A stretch of 36,790 nt of DNA from UBA7398 sp964597305 (lineage in GTDB: Bacteria > Actinomycetota > Actinomycetes > Nanopelagicales > Nanopelagicaceae): positions 1 through 36,790 of the forward strand of contig CAZQWU010000010.1 of the NCBI GenBank assembly GCA_964597305.1, in the 5' to 3' direction. Below are positions 16,886-24,102 of the stretch, in pieces; the stretch's first letter is position 1; every line of letters starts with the position of its first letter. Both the position numbers and the translations under genes were made by a program. The notes beneath the pieces are model-generated. The model worked only from the letters and a program-made list of their open reading frames with translations. It made no database searches and had not been told where the DNA came from.

Positions 16886-16912
16886 TTAGCACTCTCGGCT
16901 CGACACTGCTAA
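16886..16912 (+). promoter_or_regulatory. CIRCE-like HrcA operator of groESL
   Basis: TTAGCACTC (16886-16894), 9-nt spacer, CACTGCTAA (16904-16912). The left arm equals the canonical CIRCE arm. The right arm matches GAGTGCTAA at seven of nine positions. Spacer length and location are those of HrcA-controlled groESL operons. hrcA is not in this window. Confidence 0.8.
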
Positions 16913-16969
16913 AGCCGAAGAAAACCACTAGCTTGAATTACTACAAGCTCGAGATGAAGGAGAAAGACA

Positions 16970-17263
16970 ATGGCCGTTGCCATTAAGCCACTCGAAGATC
17001 GCATCGTTGTAAAGACCAGCCAAGCCGAGCAGAAGACTGCATCGGGACTTGTTATTCCTGACACCGCGCAAGAGAAGCCACAAGAAGGCACTGTTGTTGC
17101 AGTAGGTCCAGGTCGCTTTGATGATGGTGTTCGCGTTCCTATGGATATCAAAGTTGGCGATGTAGTTCTCTATAGCAAATATGGTGGGACTGAAGTCAAA
17201 TACAACAATGAAGAGTACTTAGTGCTCTCTGCCCGCGATATTCTCGCAGTTATTGAGAAGTAA
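16970..17263 (+). CDS. groES: Co-chaperonin GroES
   Basis: Heptameric lid of the GroEL folding chamber, 97 residues. It reads PLEDRIVVKTSQAEQKTASG, containing the mobile loop that binds GroEL. Then come GTVVAVGPGRFDDGVRVP and VLYSKYGGTEVKYNNEEYL, all family blocks. The ribosome binding site AAGGAG (16957-16962) stands 7 nt before the ATG, among the best in the window. The long leader carries a repeat array, promoter and CIRCE-like operator, pointing to heat-shock control by HrcA. groEL follows after 2 nt. Confidence 0.98.
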   Translation: MAVAIKPLEDRIVVKTSQAEQKTASGLVIPDTAQEKPQEGTVVAVGPGRFDDGVRVPMDIKVGDVVLYSKYGGTEVKYNNEEYLVLSARDILAVIEK

Positions 17264-17265
17264 CA

Positions 17266-18900
17266 ATGGGTAAGTCACTACATTTTGACGAGAACGCTCG
17301 TCGTGGAATGGAGCGAGGAGTTAATACTCTCGCCGATACAGTCAAAGTAACGCTTGGACCAAAGGGGCGAAATGTTGTCATCGGTCGATCATTTGGTGCT
17401 CCGTTAATAACCAATGATGGCGTTACGATTGCAAAAGAAATTGAACTTGCTGATCCGGCAGAAAATATGGGTGCGCAACTTGTCAAGCAAGTTGCCGAGA
17501 AAACTAATGATGTTGCTGGCGATGGCACAACAACCGCAACAGTTCTCGCGCAAGCAATGGTCAAAGAAGGTCTTCGCAATCTTGCCGCTGGCGCACAACC
17601 TATGGGCATTAAGCAAGGCGTTGAAAAAGCAGTTGCTGCAATGGTGGACAAACTCCATAGCATTGCGACAAAAATTTCTTCAAAAGATCAGATCGCAAAC
17701 GTGGCAACAATTTCTGCTCAAGATCGCGCCATTGGTGAATTGATTGCTGAAGCCATGGATAAAGTGGGCAAAGATGGCGTGATAACCGTCGAAGAATCAC
17801 CCACAACAGGTCTCGAACTCGAATTTACTGAAGGTATGCAATTCGATAAGGGTTACATCTCTCAGTACTTTGTCACTGATACCGATCGTATGGAAACAGT
17901 GTTGGAAGATGCGTATGTTTTGATCTCAGCAAACAAGATCTCAGCGCTCCCAGAATTACTTCCCGTGCTTGAGAAAGTTGCCCAGACTAATAAGCCACTC
18001 TTGATTGTCGCCGACGATATTGAGGGCGAAGCGCTCTCAACTCTCGTTGTAAACCGGATGCGAGGAGTGTTTACCTCGTGTGCAGTTAAGGCGCCAGGCT
18101 TCGGCGATCGCCGTAAAGCGATGCTGCAAGATATGGCAATCCTTACCGGTGGACAGGTCATCTCAACGGAAATTGGTCTCAAATTAGAGCAAGTCACCAT
18201 CGATATGTTGGGTAAAGCTCGCCGCGTCGTCGTGACGAAAGATCACACCACAATCGTTGATGGCGGAGGCGAGAAATCTGCAGTCAATGCGCGCGTGAGT
18301 GAAATCCGCAAAGAGATCGAGGTTGCTGACTCCGATTGGGATCGCGAGAAATTACAAGAACGGTTAGCCAAACTCGCAGGTGGCGTATGTGTCATCAAAG
18401 TTGGTGCCCATACCGAAGTTGAGTTAAAAGAGAAGAAACATCGTTTAGAAGATGCGATCTCTGCAACTCGTGCCGCTGTTGAAGAAGGAATTGTTGTCGG
18501 TGGTGGTGCAGCGTTAGTGCATGCATCATCAGTACTCGATGATGATTTGAAATTGAACGGAGATCAAGCAGTCGGTGTTCGTCTCGTGCGTAAAGCGTGC
18601 GAAGAACCACTTCGCTGGATCGCTGAAAATGCTGGCCATGAAGGTTATGTTGTCGTTTCTAAAGTTCGCACATTGAAGACTAATGAAGGATTCAATGCGG
18701 CAACAGAGGTCTATGGCGATCTCGTGAAAGATGGCGTGATCGATCCGGTCAAGGTGACACGTTCTGCGTTAGCGAATGCAGCATCAATCGCCGCCATGTT
18801 CATTACAACAGAAGCGCTTGTTTTTGAAACTCCAGAAGAGAAGAAGGAAGAAGCGCACGGTCACGGCCACAGCCATGGCCCGGGTGGACATTCCCATTAA
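17266..18900 (+). CDS. groEL: Chaperonin GroEL with His-rich tail
   Basis: Barrel-forming ATP-dependent chaperonin, 544 residues. The ATP-binding stretch VTLGPKGRNVVIGRSFGAP lies near residue 27. GDGTTTATVLAQ carries the catalytic Asp of the family. The EEGIVVGGGAALVHA block near residue 400 is also typical. Instead of the Gly-Gly-Met tail of E. coli GroEL, it ends in a tail with six His among its last 15 residues. This is the mark of the actinobacterial GroEL1 type encoded beside groES. Whether a second groEL exists cannot be seen. A bidirectional terminator separates it from the converging whiB gene. Confidence 0.98.
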   Translation: MGKSLHFDENARRGMERGVNTLADTVKVTLGPKGRNVVIGRSFGAPLITNDGVTIAKEIELADPAENMGAQLVKQVAEKTNDVAGDGTTTATVLAQAMVKEGLRNLAAGAQPMGIKQGVEKAVAAMVDKLHSIATKISSKDQIANVATISAQDRAIGELIAEAMDKVGKDGVITVEESPTTGLELEFTEGMQFDKGYISQYFVTDTDRMETVLEDAYVLISANKISALPELLPVLEKVAQTNKPLLIVADDIEGEALSTLVVNRMRGVFTSCAVKAPGFGDRRKAMLQDMAILTGGQVISTEIGLKLEQVTIDMLGKARRVVVTKDHTTIVDGGGEKSAVNARVSEIRKEIEVADSDWDREKLQERLAKLAGGVCVIKVGAHTEVELKEKKHRLEDAISATRAAVEEGIVVGGGAALVHASSVLDDDLKLNGDQAVGVRLVRKACEEPLRWIAENAGHEGYVVVSKVRTLKTNEGFNAATEVYGDLVKDGVIDPVKVTRSALANAASIAAMFITTEALVFETPEEKKEEAHGHGHSHGPGGHSH

Positions 18901-18927
18901 AATCCACACTCGCTAAAACCGAGAATC

Positions 18928-18960
18928 AAAAAAAACCCGAGCGAACGCTCGGGTTTTTTT
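18928..18960. terminator. Bidirectional terminator between groEL and whiB
   Basis: CCCGAGC (18936-18942), GAAC loop, GCTCGGG (18947-18953), flanked by eight A on the left and seven T on the right. The symmetry lets it end transcription of groEL (+) and the converging whiB gene (-). Confidence 0.93.
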
Positions 18961-18981
18961 ATAGGGGTATCAGCTAAAAAA

Positions 18982-19293
18982 TTACGATGCGGTGACGTAC
19001 TCACTTCGTCGATTGCGTCGAGACTGAGCAATGATCTCCACGCGCTCTTCTTCGGTCAGACCGCCCCATATTCCATACGGCTCCTGTACAGAGAGAGCGT
19101 GCGCGCGACATGCTGCAATAACTGGGCAGGTAGCGCATACTGCTTTCGCAGCGCGGATGCGCGCTTCACGACGAGGTCCACGTTCACCGTCTGGATGGAA
19201 GAACATTTCAGTGGGGAGAGAGCGGCAAGCACCTTCGTATTGCCACTCCCAAACTTCAGCAACAGGCTTTGGTAGTCGTGTCATTTCACTCAT
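18982..19293 (-). CDS. whiB3: WhiB3/WhiD-type iron-sulfur transcription factor
   Basis: Small actinobacteria-specific regulator that binds a [4Fe-4S] cluster and acts with the primary sigma factor, 103 residues. Cluster ligands are C23, C53, C56 and C62 (C-x29-C-x2-C-x5-C). The G-I-W-G-G turn is followed by a basic C-terminal segment for DNA binding. WQYEGACR, MFFHPDGERG and the ACRAHAL stretch match the WhiB3/WhiD subgroup, which links redox state to metabolism or development in Mycobacterium and Streptomyces. whiB3 beside groEL1 is also the Mycobacterium arrangement. It has a clear promoter with a -10 box 7 nt before the ATG, so the mRNA is probably leaderless. The GGGG just upstream could help if it is not. 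A 21-bp inverted repeat covers its -35. Confidence 0.95.
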   Translation of the reverse strand: MSEMTRLPKPVAEVWEWQYEGACRSLPTEMFFHPDGERGPRREARIRAAKAVCATCPVIAACRAHALSVQEPYGIWGGLTEEERVEIIAQSRRNRRSEYVTAS

Positions 19294-19300
19294 GCCCCGA

Positions 19301-19329
19301 AATATACAATCGTTTCATAGGTTGTTCAA
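19301..19329 (-). promoter_or_regulatory. Promoter of the whiB gene
   Basis: Read on the minus strand: TTGAAC (19329-19324), exactly 17 nt, then TATATT (19306-19301), then 7 nt to the ATG at 19293. This is the most consensus-like promoter in the window, and its spacing predicts a leaderless message. Confidence 0.75.
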
Positions 19330-19341
19330 GTATCGAACAAC
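19321..19341. promoter_or_regulatory. 21-bp inverted repeat, candidate operator in the whiB / MerR-type gap
   Basis: GTTGTTC (19321-19327), 7-nt spacer, GAACAAC (19335-19341): a perfect 7-7-7 inverted repeat covering the whiB -35 box. It lies about 90 bp upstream of the divergent MerR/B12-type regulator, which is the obvious candidate to bind it. A regulator elsewhere in the genome is also possible. Confidence 0.6.
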
Positions 19342-19431
19342 ACACGACTCGGTCACATTTTTGAGAGGGTGCTCACTAAGACCCGCGTATTTCAACTGGC
19401 GTGAGTGGCCGGAGAGGCTGAGGATAGGCAC

Positions 19432-20310
19432 ATGAACGAGCCATTGACGGTTGCTGCGGTTGCTCGTCGGCTCGGTGTTGCCCCAGCCACTCTCCGTACC
19501 TGGGATCGGAGATACGGCCTTGGCCCATCGGAACATTCGGTTGGTGAACATCGGAGATATTCCGAGATTGATCTCGCACGACTCACCCTCATGCGCAAAT
19601 TGGTTATCGCAGGGGTCACTCCATCAGAAGCGGCGCAACAAGCATTGGCTGTGAAAACTGTGAAATCAACTCGTGCGCGCATCGCACGAGAATTTGAAGT
19701 CAAAGAAGATTTAGTGAACGCAGTAATGCGCGCGGCATCAAGCTTTGATCGCTCCTATGTTGATCAGCTGTTGCGAACCGAATTTCAACGATCAGGTGTT
19801 GTTGCAACATGGAACGAAGTCATCGTCCCTTTGATGGCAGAACTTGGCGAGACGTGGGAGAACGAACGAAAAGGTATTGAGATTGAACATCTTGTATCAG
19901 ATGTTGTCCTCGGACTTCTACGTGATTTATATCTTCACATTGAATCACCAGTTAATCCTCGCCCAGTTCTTTTAGCAACAGTTGGTGATGATCTACACGC
20001 CATCGCACTCTATGCACTTGCTGCTGCCCTCTCAGAACAGAATATTTATTGCCATGTTCTCGGTGCACGTACTCCGTTTGAAGCAATCGCCACAACAATG
20101 AAAAAATCAGCACCACCTGCTTTATTCCTCTGGTCTTCAATGACTAAACATGCAAAACCAGAATTTATTAACGACCTGCCAACGCTCCGTCCTGCCCCGC
20201 GAGTAATCATTGGTGGACCCGGTTGGGATCCAGTGAAATGTTCATCAGCGATCTATGTGGACGATATTGTCGAAGCATGCGAGGAGATCACGCGCGCAAT
20301 TGGCCTATAA
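19432..20310 (+). CDS. MerR-family regulator with CarH-like cobalamin-binding sensor domain
   Basis: Predicted transcription factor, 292 residues. Residues about 5-70 form a MerR-type winged helix (VAAVARRLGVAPATLRTWDR then RYGLGPSEHSVGEHRRYS). Residues about 95-165 resemble the helical cap of CarH/LitR photoreceptors. They contain W142-x9-E152-H153, the W-x9-EH signature of AdoCbl-sensing caps. A Rossmann-like B12-binding domain follows: D187-L-H189-A-I-A matches D/E-x-H-x-x-G except Ala for the last Gly, and IIGGPGW (259-265) fits the cobalamin tail-binding loop. H189 would be the lower cobalt ligand. The residue after W142 is Glu, where Thermus CarH has the His that binds cobalt after illumination. 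ATG 19432 has GAGGAT 6 nt upstream; GTG 19405 is an alternative start. The gene is divergent from whiB and 9 nt before guaB. B12 binding and light response are inferred. Confidence 0.8.
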   Translation: MNEPLTVAAVARRLGVAPATLRTWDRRYGLGPSEHSVGEHRRYSEIDLARLTLMRKLVIAGVTPSEAAQQALAVKTVKSTRARIAREFEVKEDLVNAVMRAASSFDRSYVDQLLRTEFQRSGVVATWNEVIVPLMAELGETWENERKGIEIEHLVSDVVLGLLRDLYLHIESPVNPRPVLLATVGDDLHAIALYALAAALSEQNIYCHVLGARTPFEAIATTMKKSAPPALFLWSSMTKHAKPEFINDLPTLRPAPRVIIGGPGWDPVKCSSAIYVDDIVEACEEITRAIGL

Positions 20311-20313
20311 GAT
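20308..20313 (+). promoter_or_regulatory. Putative -10 element for a leaderless guaB transcript
   Basis: TAAGAT overlaps the stop codon of the upstream regulator and stands 6 nt before the guaB ATG (20320). There is no Shine-Dalgarno between them. The same hexamer is placed 7 nt before the folD ATG. Confidence 0.5.
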
Positions 20314-20319
20314 CGCCCA

Positions 20320-21438
20320 ATGAGCGAGATCCACGAGAAAGTCGTGATGGTGGGGCTCACCTATGACGACGTTCTGCTCTTGCCTGATGCTTCTGATGTT
20401 GTCCCATCAGAAGTAGAAACGACGACTCAATTAACTCGAGGTATTTCACTCAAAGTCCCATTGGTTTCATCGGCAATGGATACAGTCACAGAATCCACGA
20501 TGGCTATCGCGATGGCGCGTGCTGGCGGAATTGGAATTATTCATCGAAATCTCTCTATCGAAGATCAAGTAACCCATGTGAAGTTAGTGAAAGGCGCTTC
20601 ACTTCTAGTTGGAGCGGCAGTAGGAGTAGGTGATGATGGATTTGCTCGTGCTCAAGAATTAATCAAAGCCGGCGTTGATGTTGTCGTCGTTGATACTGCA
20701 CATGGCCACCATCGAGCAGTTCTCGAAGCGATTGCCCGAATTAAAGAAAGTTTTCCCGATCAGCAAATCATTGGTGGCAATGTTGCAACGCGAGCCGGTG
20801 CGCAAGCATTAATCAATGCAGGAGCAGATGCAGTCAAAGTTGGTGTTGGCCCGGGATCGATTTGTACAACTCGAGTTGTTGCTGGCGTCGGTGTTCCACA
20901 AATTTCCGCCATCCTGGAAGCAGCGAAAGCGTGCAAGAAAGCAGATATTCCACTCATTGCTGATGGTGGACTGCAATATTCAGGCGATATTGCTAAAGCA
21001 ATTGTTGCCGGTGCCGATACTGTCATGCTTGGTTCGCTTTTAGCTGGTTGTGATGAATCACCTGGTGAATTGGTAACTATTGATGGTCGCCAATATAAAA
21101 CATATCGCGGAATGGGATCACTTGGTGCGATGCAATCGCGCGGTGAGAAAAAATCGTATTCAAAAGATCGCTACATGCAAGATGATGTTCTTGCCGAAGA
21201 TAAATTAGTTCCCGAAGGTATTGAAGGAAAAGTAATTTACCGTGGCCCCGTCTCGGCGGTCGTTCATCAACTTGTAGGTGGTCTTCGTTCTGGAATGGGA
21301 TATGCAGGGGCGCCAACTATTCGAACCTTGCAACGTCATGGTCGTCTCATACAAATTACTGCAGCGGGCTTACAAGAGAGCCACCCCCATGATGTACTCC
21401 ATGTGGCAGATGCACCAAATTACTATCGGAATACGTGA
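20320..21438 (+). CDS. guaB: IMP dehydrogenase lacking the CBS (Bateman) domain
   Basis: NAD-dependent oxidation of IMP to XMP, the rate-limiting step to GMP. The protein has 372 residues against about 490-500 for common bacterial enzymes. GLTYDDVLLLPDASDVVPSE and SSAMDTVTESTMAIAMARAG are intact. After the IHRNLSIEDQV stretch the sequence runs at residues 88-95 straight into the second half of the barrel (GAAVGVG). The roughly 120-residue pair of CBS motifs normally inserted there is missing. The catalytic loop GPGSICTT has Cys182. The flap SKDRYMQ has Arg284 and Tyr285. Catalysis should therefore be intact, but nucleotide control through CBS modules is not possible. It probably begins a guaB-guaB3-guaA-cyclophilin operon. 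Confidence 0.96.
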   Translation: MSEIHEKVVMVGLTYDDVLLLPDASDVVPSEVETTTQLTRGISLKVPLVSSAMDTVTESTMAIAMARAGGIGIIHRNLSIEDQVTHVKLVKGASLLVGAAVGVGDDGFARAQELIKAGVDVVVVDTAHGHHRAVLEAIARIKESFPDQQIIGGNVATRAGAQALINAGADAVKVGVGPGSICTTRVVAGVGVPQISAILEAAKACKKADIPLIADGGLQYSGDIAKAIVAGADTVMLGSLLAGCDESPGELVTIDGRQYKTYRGMGSLGAMQSRGEKKSYSKDRYMQDDVLAEDKLVPEGIEGKVIYRGPVSAVVHQLVGGLRSGMGYAGAPTIRTLQRHGRLIQITAAGLQESHPHDVLHVADAPNYYRNT

Positions 21439-21446
21439 GGTGAGCT

Positions 21447-22559
21447 GTGGCTGATATTGAGATTGCGCCAGGGAAGCGAGCGAGAACTGCCTATTCTTTT
21501 GATGATATTTCCATTGTGCCCTCACGGAGAACCCGCGAACCCAACGAAGTCTCTATTCAATGGCAGATTGATGCCTACAAGTTTGGCTTACCGCTGGTAG
21601 CTGCGCCGATGGATTCGGTGGTCTCGCCAGAGACAGCAATAACTATCGGAAAACTTGGTGGCCTGGCCGTTTTAAATTTAGAAGGATTATGGACTCGGTA
21701 TGAAAATCCCATTATTCCACTCGGTGAAATTTCATCGCTTCCGAACGACCAAGCGACCCGACGAATGCAAGAAATTTATGCAGCGCCAATCAAACCAGAA
21801 TTAATTGAGAAACGAATCGCCGAAATTCGTAGCGCAGGCGTGACAGTTGCTGCAGCGCTCTCGCCGGCACGTACTGCACAATTTCATAAAACTGTTGTGA
21901 AAGCCGGCGTCGATATCTTTGTTATTCGTGGAACTACCGTGAGTGCAGAACATGTTTCGCAAGGAACAGAACCACTCAATCTCAAGAAATTTATTTATGA
22001 ACTTGATGTGCCCGTCATTGTTGGTGGATGTGCAACGCAATCTGGCGCATTACATTTAATGCGCGCTGGCGCAGCGGGCGTACTAGTGGGATTTGGTGGC
22101 GGTGCGGCACATACAACGCGACAAGTTTTAGGAATCTCAGTTCCCATGGCATCAGCAGTTGCTGAAGTCGCTGCTGCGCGCCGCGAATATTTAGATGAAT
22201 CTGGCGGTCGCTATGTTCATGTCATCGCTGATGGTTCGGTCGGCAAGAGCGGTGATATCGCAAAAGCAATTGCCTGTGGCGCGGATGCTGTGATGATGGG
22301 ATCACCGTTAGCAAAAGCGGAAGAGGCGCCAGGACGTGGCTGGCATTGGGGTTCAGAGGCGCATCACGGTGAGCTACCACGCGGAACTCGAGTACATGTT
22401 GGAACTGTTGGTTCGTTGCAAGAAATACTTTTAGGACCTTCGCATTCAGCAGATGGTTCAATGAATTTATTTGGCGCACTGAGACGAGGGATGGCTACCT
22501 GCGGATATTCAGATCTTAAAGAATTCCAGCGCGTAGAAGTTGTCATTCATCGTGGCTGA
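21447..22559 (+). CDS. guaB3: GuaB3-type IMP dehydrogenase-family protein without the catalytic Cys
   Basis: Barrel protein of the IMPDH/GMP-reductase superfamily, GuaB3 subgroup, 370 residues. It starts GTG after GAGG at 6 nt and reads MADIEIAPGKRARTAYSFDD, then the VPSRRTREP stretch; both are hallmarks of actinobacterial GuaB3. There are no CBS domains, which is normal for the subgroup. The nucleotide-binding HVIADGSVGKSGDIAKAIAC and MMGSPLAKAEEAPG stretches are present. The loop matching GPGSICTT of IMPDH is GFGGGAAHTT, so no Cys nucleophile is seen there. Its reaction in Actinobacteria is not settled as far as I know. From memory, a cyanobacterial GuaB3 was reported to have IMPDH activity. 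It lies 8 nt after guaB and overlaps guaA by 8 nt. Confidence 0.92.
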   Translation: MADIEIAPGKRARTAYSFDDISIVPSRRTREPNEVSIQWQIDAYKFGLPLVAAPMDSVVSPETAITIGKLGGLAVLNLEGLWTRYENPIIPLGEISSLPNDQATRRMQEIYAAPIKPELIEKRIAEIRSAGVTVAAALSPARTAQFHKTVVKAGVDIFVIRGTTVSAEHVSQGTEPLNLKKFIYELDVPVIVGGCATQSGALHLMRAGAAGVLVGFGGGAAHTTRQVLGISVPMASAVAEVAAARREYLDESGGRYVHVIADGSVGKSGDIAKAIACGADAVMMGSPLAKAEEAPGRGWHWGSEAHHGELPRGTRVHVGTVGSLQEILLGPSHSADGSMNLFGALRRGMATCGYSDLKEFQRVEVVIHRG

Positions 22560-24102
22560 TCACGATCTCGTTCTTGTTATTGATTTTGGTGCTCAATATG
22601 CACAACTTATTGCCCGCCGAGTTCGGCAAGCCCATGTCTATAGCGAAATTATCCCGTCGACTACTCCTGTTTCGGAAATAATTTCGCGCAAACCACGCGC
22701 CATCATTCTCTCCGGCGGTCCATCATCTGTGTACGAAGCGGGTGCGCCATCACTCGATTCCACACTCTTCACATCTGGAATTCCCATCTTTGGTATTTGT
22801 TATGGGTTTCAAGTAATGGCGCAGGCATTAGGTGGCGTTGTTGCGCAGACTGGCTCACGCGAATATGGTCGAACTGAATTGACCACCCACACATCTGGAA
22901 AACTTTTTGCAGGAGCACCAGGCCATTTCCAAGTGTGGATGAGCCATGGTGACAGCGTGGTGCAAGCTCCTACCGGATTCATCGCAACTGGGCGGACAGA
23001 AAAAACTCCGATTGCAGCTTTTGAAAATAACGAAGCAACCTTAGCCGGTGTGCAATTTCATCCTGAAGTTCTCCATACTGAGCAGGGTCAAGAAATTCTC
23101 CGGCGATGGTTAATCGACATTGTTGGTTGTAAGCCCCATTGGACATCAGAGAACATTGCAGTCAATGAAATCGAACGAGTTCGAAGAATTGTGGGAGATA
23201 AACGCGCAGTCTGCGGTTTATCAGGCGGAGTAGATTCAGCAGTTGCAGCAGCTATTGTGCAGCGCGCAATAGGCAAACACCTTACCTGCGTCTTTGTTGA
23301 CCATGGCTTACTCCGGAAAGGTGAAGCTGAACAAGTCGAGCGAGATTTCGTAGCTGCAACGGGTATTTCTTTGAAAGTCGTTAATGCCAAGCAACAATTT
23401 CTTGATGCACTCTCTGGTGTAACTGACCCAGAAACGAAACGAAAAATTATTGGCCGCGAATTTATTAGAACATTTGAAGCAGCTGCGCGAGAGATTGCCG
23501 AGAATGAAACAATTGATTTTCTTGTTCAAGGAACGCTCTATCCCGATGTAGTGGAATCAGGTGGCGGAACCGGGACAGCAAACATTAAAAGCCATCACAA
23601 TGTTGGTGGATTACCGGCTGATCTTCAATTCACACTCATCGAACCACTTCGCTCGCTCTTTAAAGATGAGGTCCGAGAGGTGGGTATTGAACTTGGCGTG
23701 CCAGAAGAGATCGTATGGCGACAACCATTTCCTGGTCCGGGTCTTGCGATACGAATCATCGGAGAAGTCACTGAGAATCGACTCAAAATTCTTCGCGACG
23801 CTGATTTCATTGTTCGTGAAGAATTACACTTGGCAGGACTTGATCGAGAGATCTGGCAATGTCCCGTTGTATTACTCGCTGATGTGCGAAGCGTAGGAGT
23901 GCAAGGAGATGGCAGAACATATGGCCATCCCATTGTGCTACGGCCCGTCTCAAGCGAAGATGCAATGACAGCAGATTGGTCGAGACTTCCACACGAAGTA
24001 TTGGCCACGATTTCAACCCGAATTACCAATGAAGTATCTGAGGTAAATCGAGTAGTAATCGATATCACGAGCAAGCCACCGGCAACTATTGAATGGGAAT
24101 GA
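22552..24102 (+). CDS. guaA: GMP synthase (glutamine-hydrolysing)
   Basis: Converts XMP to GMP using glutamine and ATP, cytosolic, 516 residues from GTG 22552 (MADHDLVLVIDFGAQYAQL). A TTG at 22540 would add four residues and has no advantage. The class I glutaminase domain has Cys83 in GICYGFQ and a FHPEV His-Glu pair. The ATP-pyrophosphatase domain has the P-loop SGGVDS (224-229). The C-terminal dimerisation domain ends VIDITSKPPATIEWE, as in the family. The start overlaps the guaB3 stop as GTGGCTGA. The stop overlaps the next gene as ATGA, so guaB-guaB3-guaA and the cyclophilin gene are physically coupled. Confidence 0.98.
   Translation: MADHDLVLVIDFGAQYAQLIARRVRQAHVYSEIIPSTTPVSEIISRKPRAIILSGGPSSVYEAGAPSLDSTLFTSGIPIFGICYGFQVMAQALGGVVAQTGSREYGRTELTTHTSGKLFAGAPGHFQVWMSHGDSVVQAPTGFIATGRTEKTPIAAFENNEATLAGVQFHPEVLHTEQGQEILRRWLIDIVGCKPHWTSENIAVNEIERVRRIVGDKRAVCGLSGGVDSAVAAAIVQRAIGKHLTCVFVDHGLLRKGEAEQVERDFVAATGISLKVVNAKQQFLDALSGVTDPETKRKIIGREFIRTFEAAAREIAENETIDFLVQGTLYPDVVESGGGTGTANIKSHHNVGGLPADLQFTLIEPLRSLFKDEVREVGIELGVPEEIVWRQPFPGPGLAIRIIGEVTENRLKILRDADFIVREELHLAGLDREIWQCPVVLLADVRSVGVQGDGRTYGHPIVLRPVSSEDAMTADWSRLPHEVLATISTRITNEVSEVNRVVIDITSKPPATIEWE

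Noticed and set aside
19405..19431. N-terminal extension of the MerR-type regulator from GTG 19405
   Set aside because: The nine extra residues are not part of the MerR fold, and GAGGAT is well placed for ATG 19432; an extended form cannot be fully excluded.
23625..24074. 149-codon open frame antisense to guaA
   Set aside because: Shadow of the conserved C-terminal domain of guaA; no start signals or motif.
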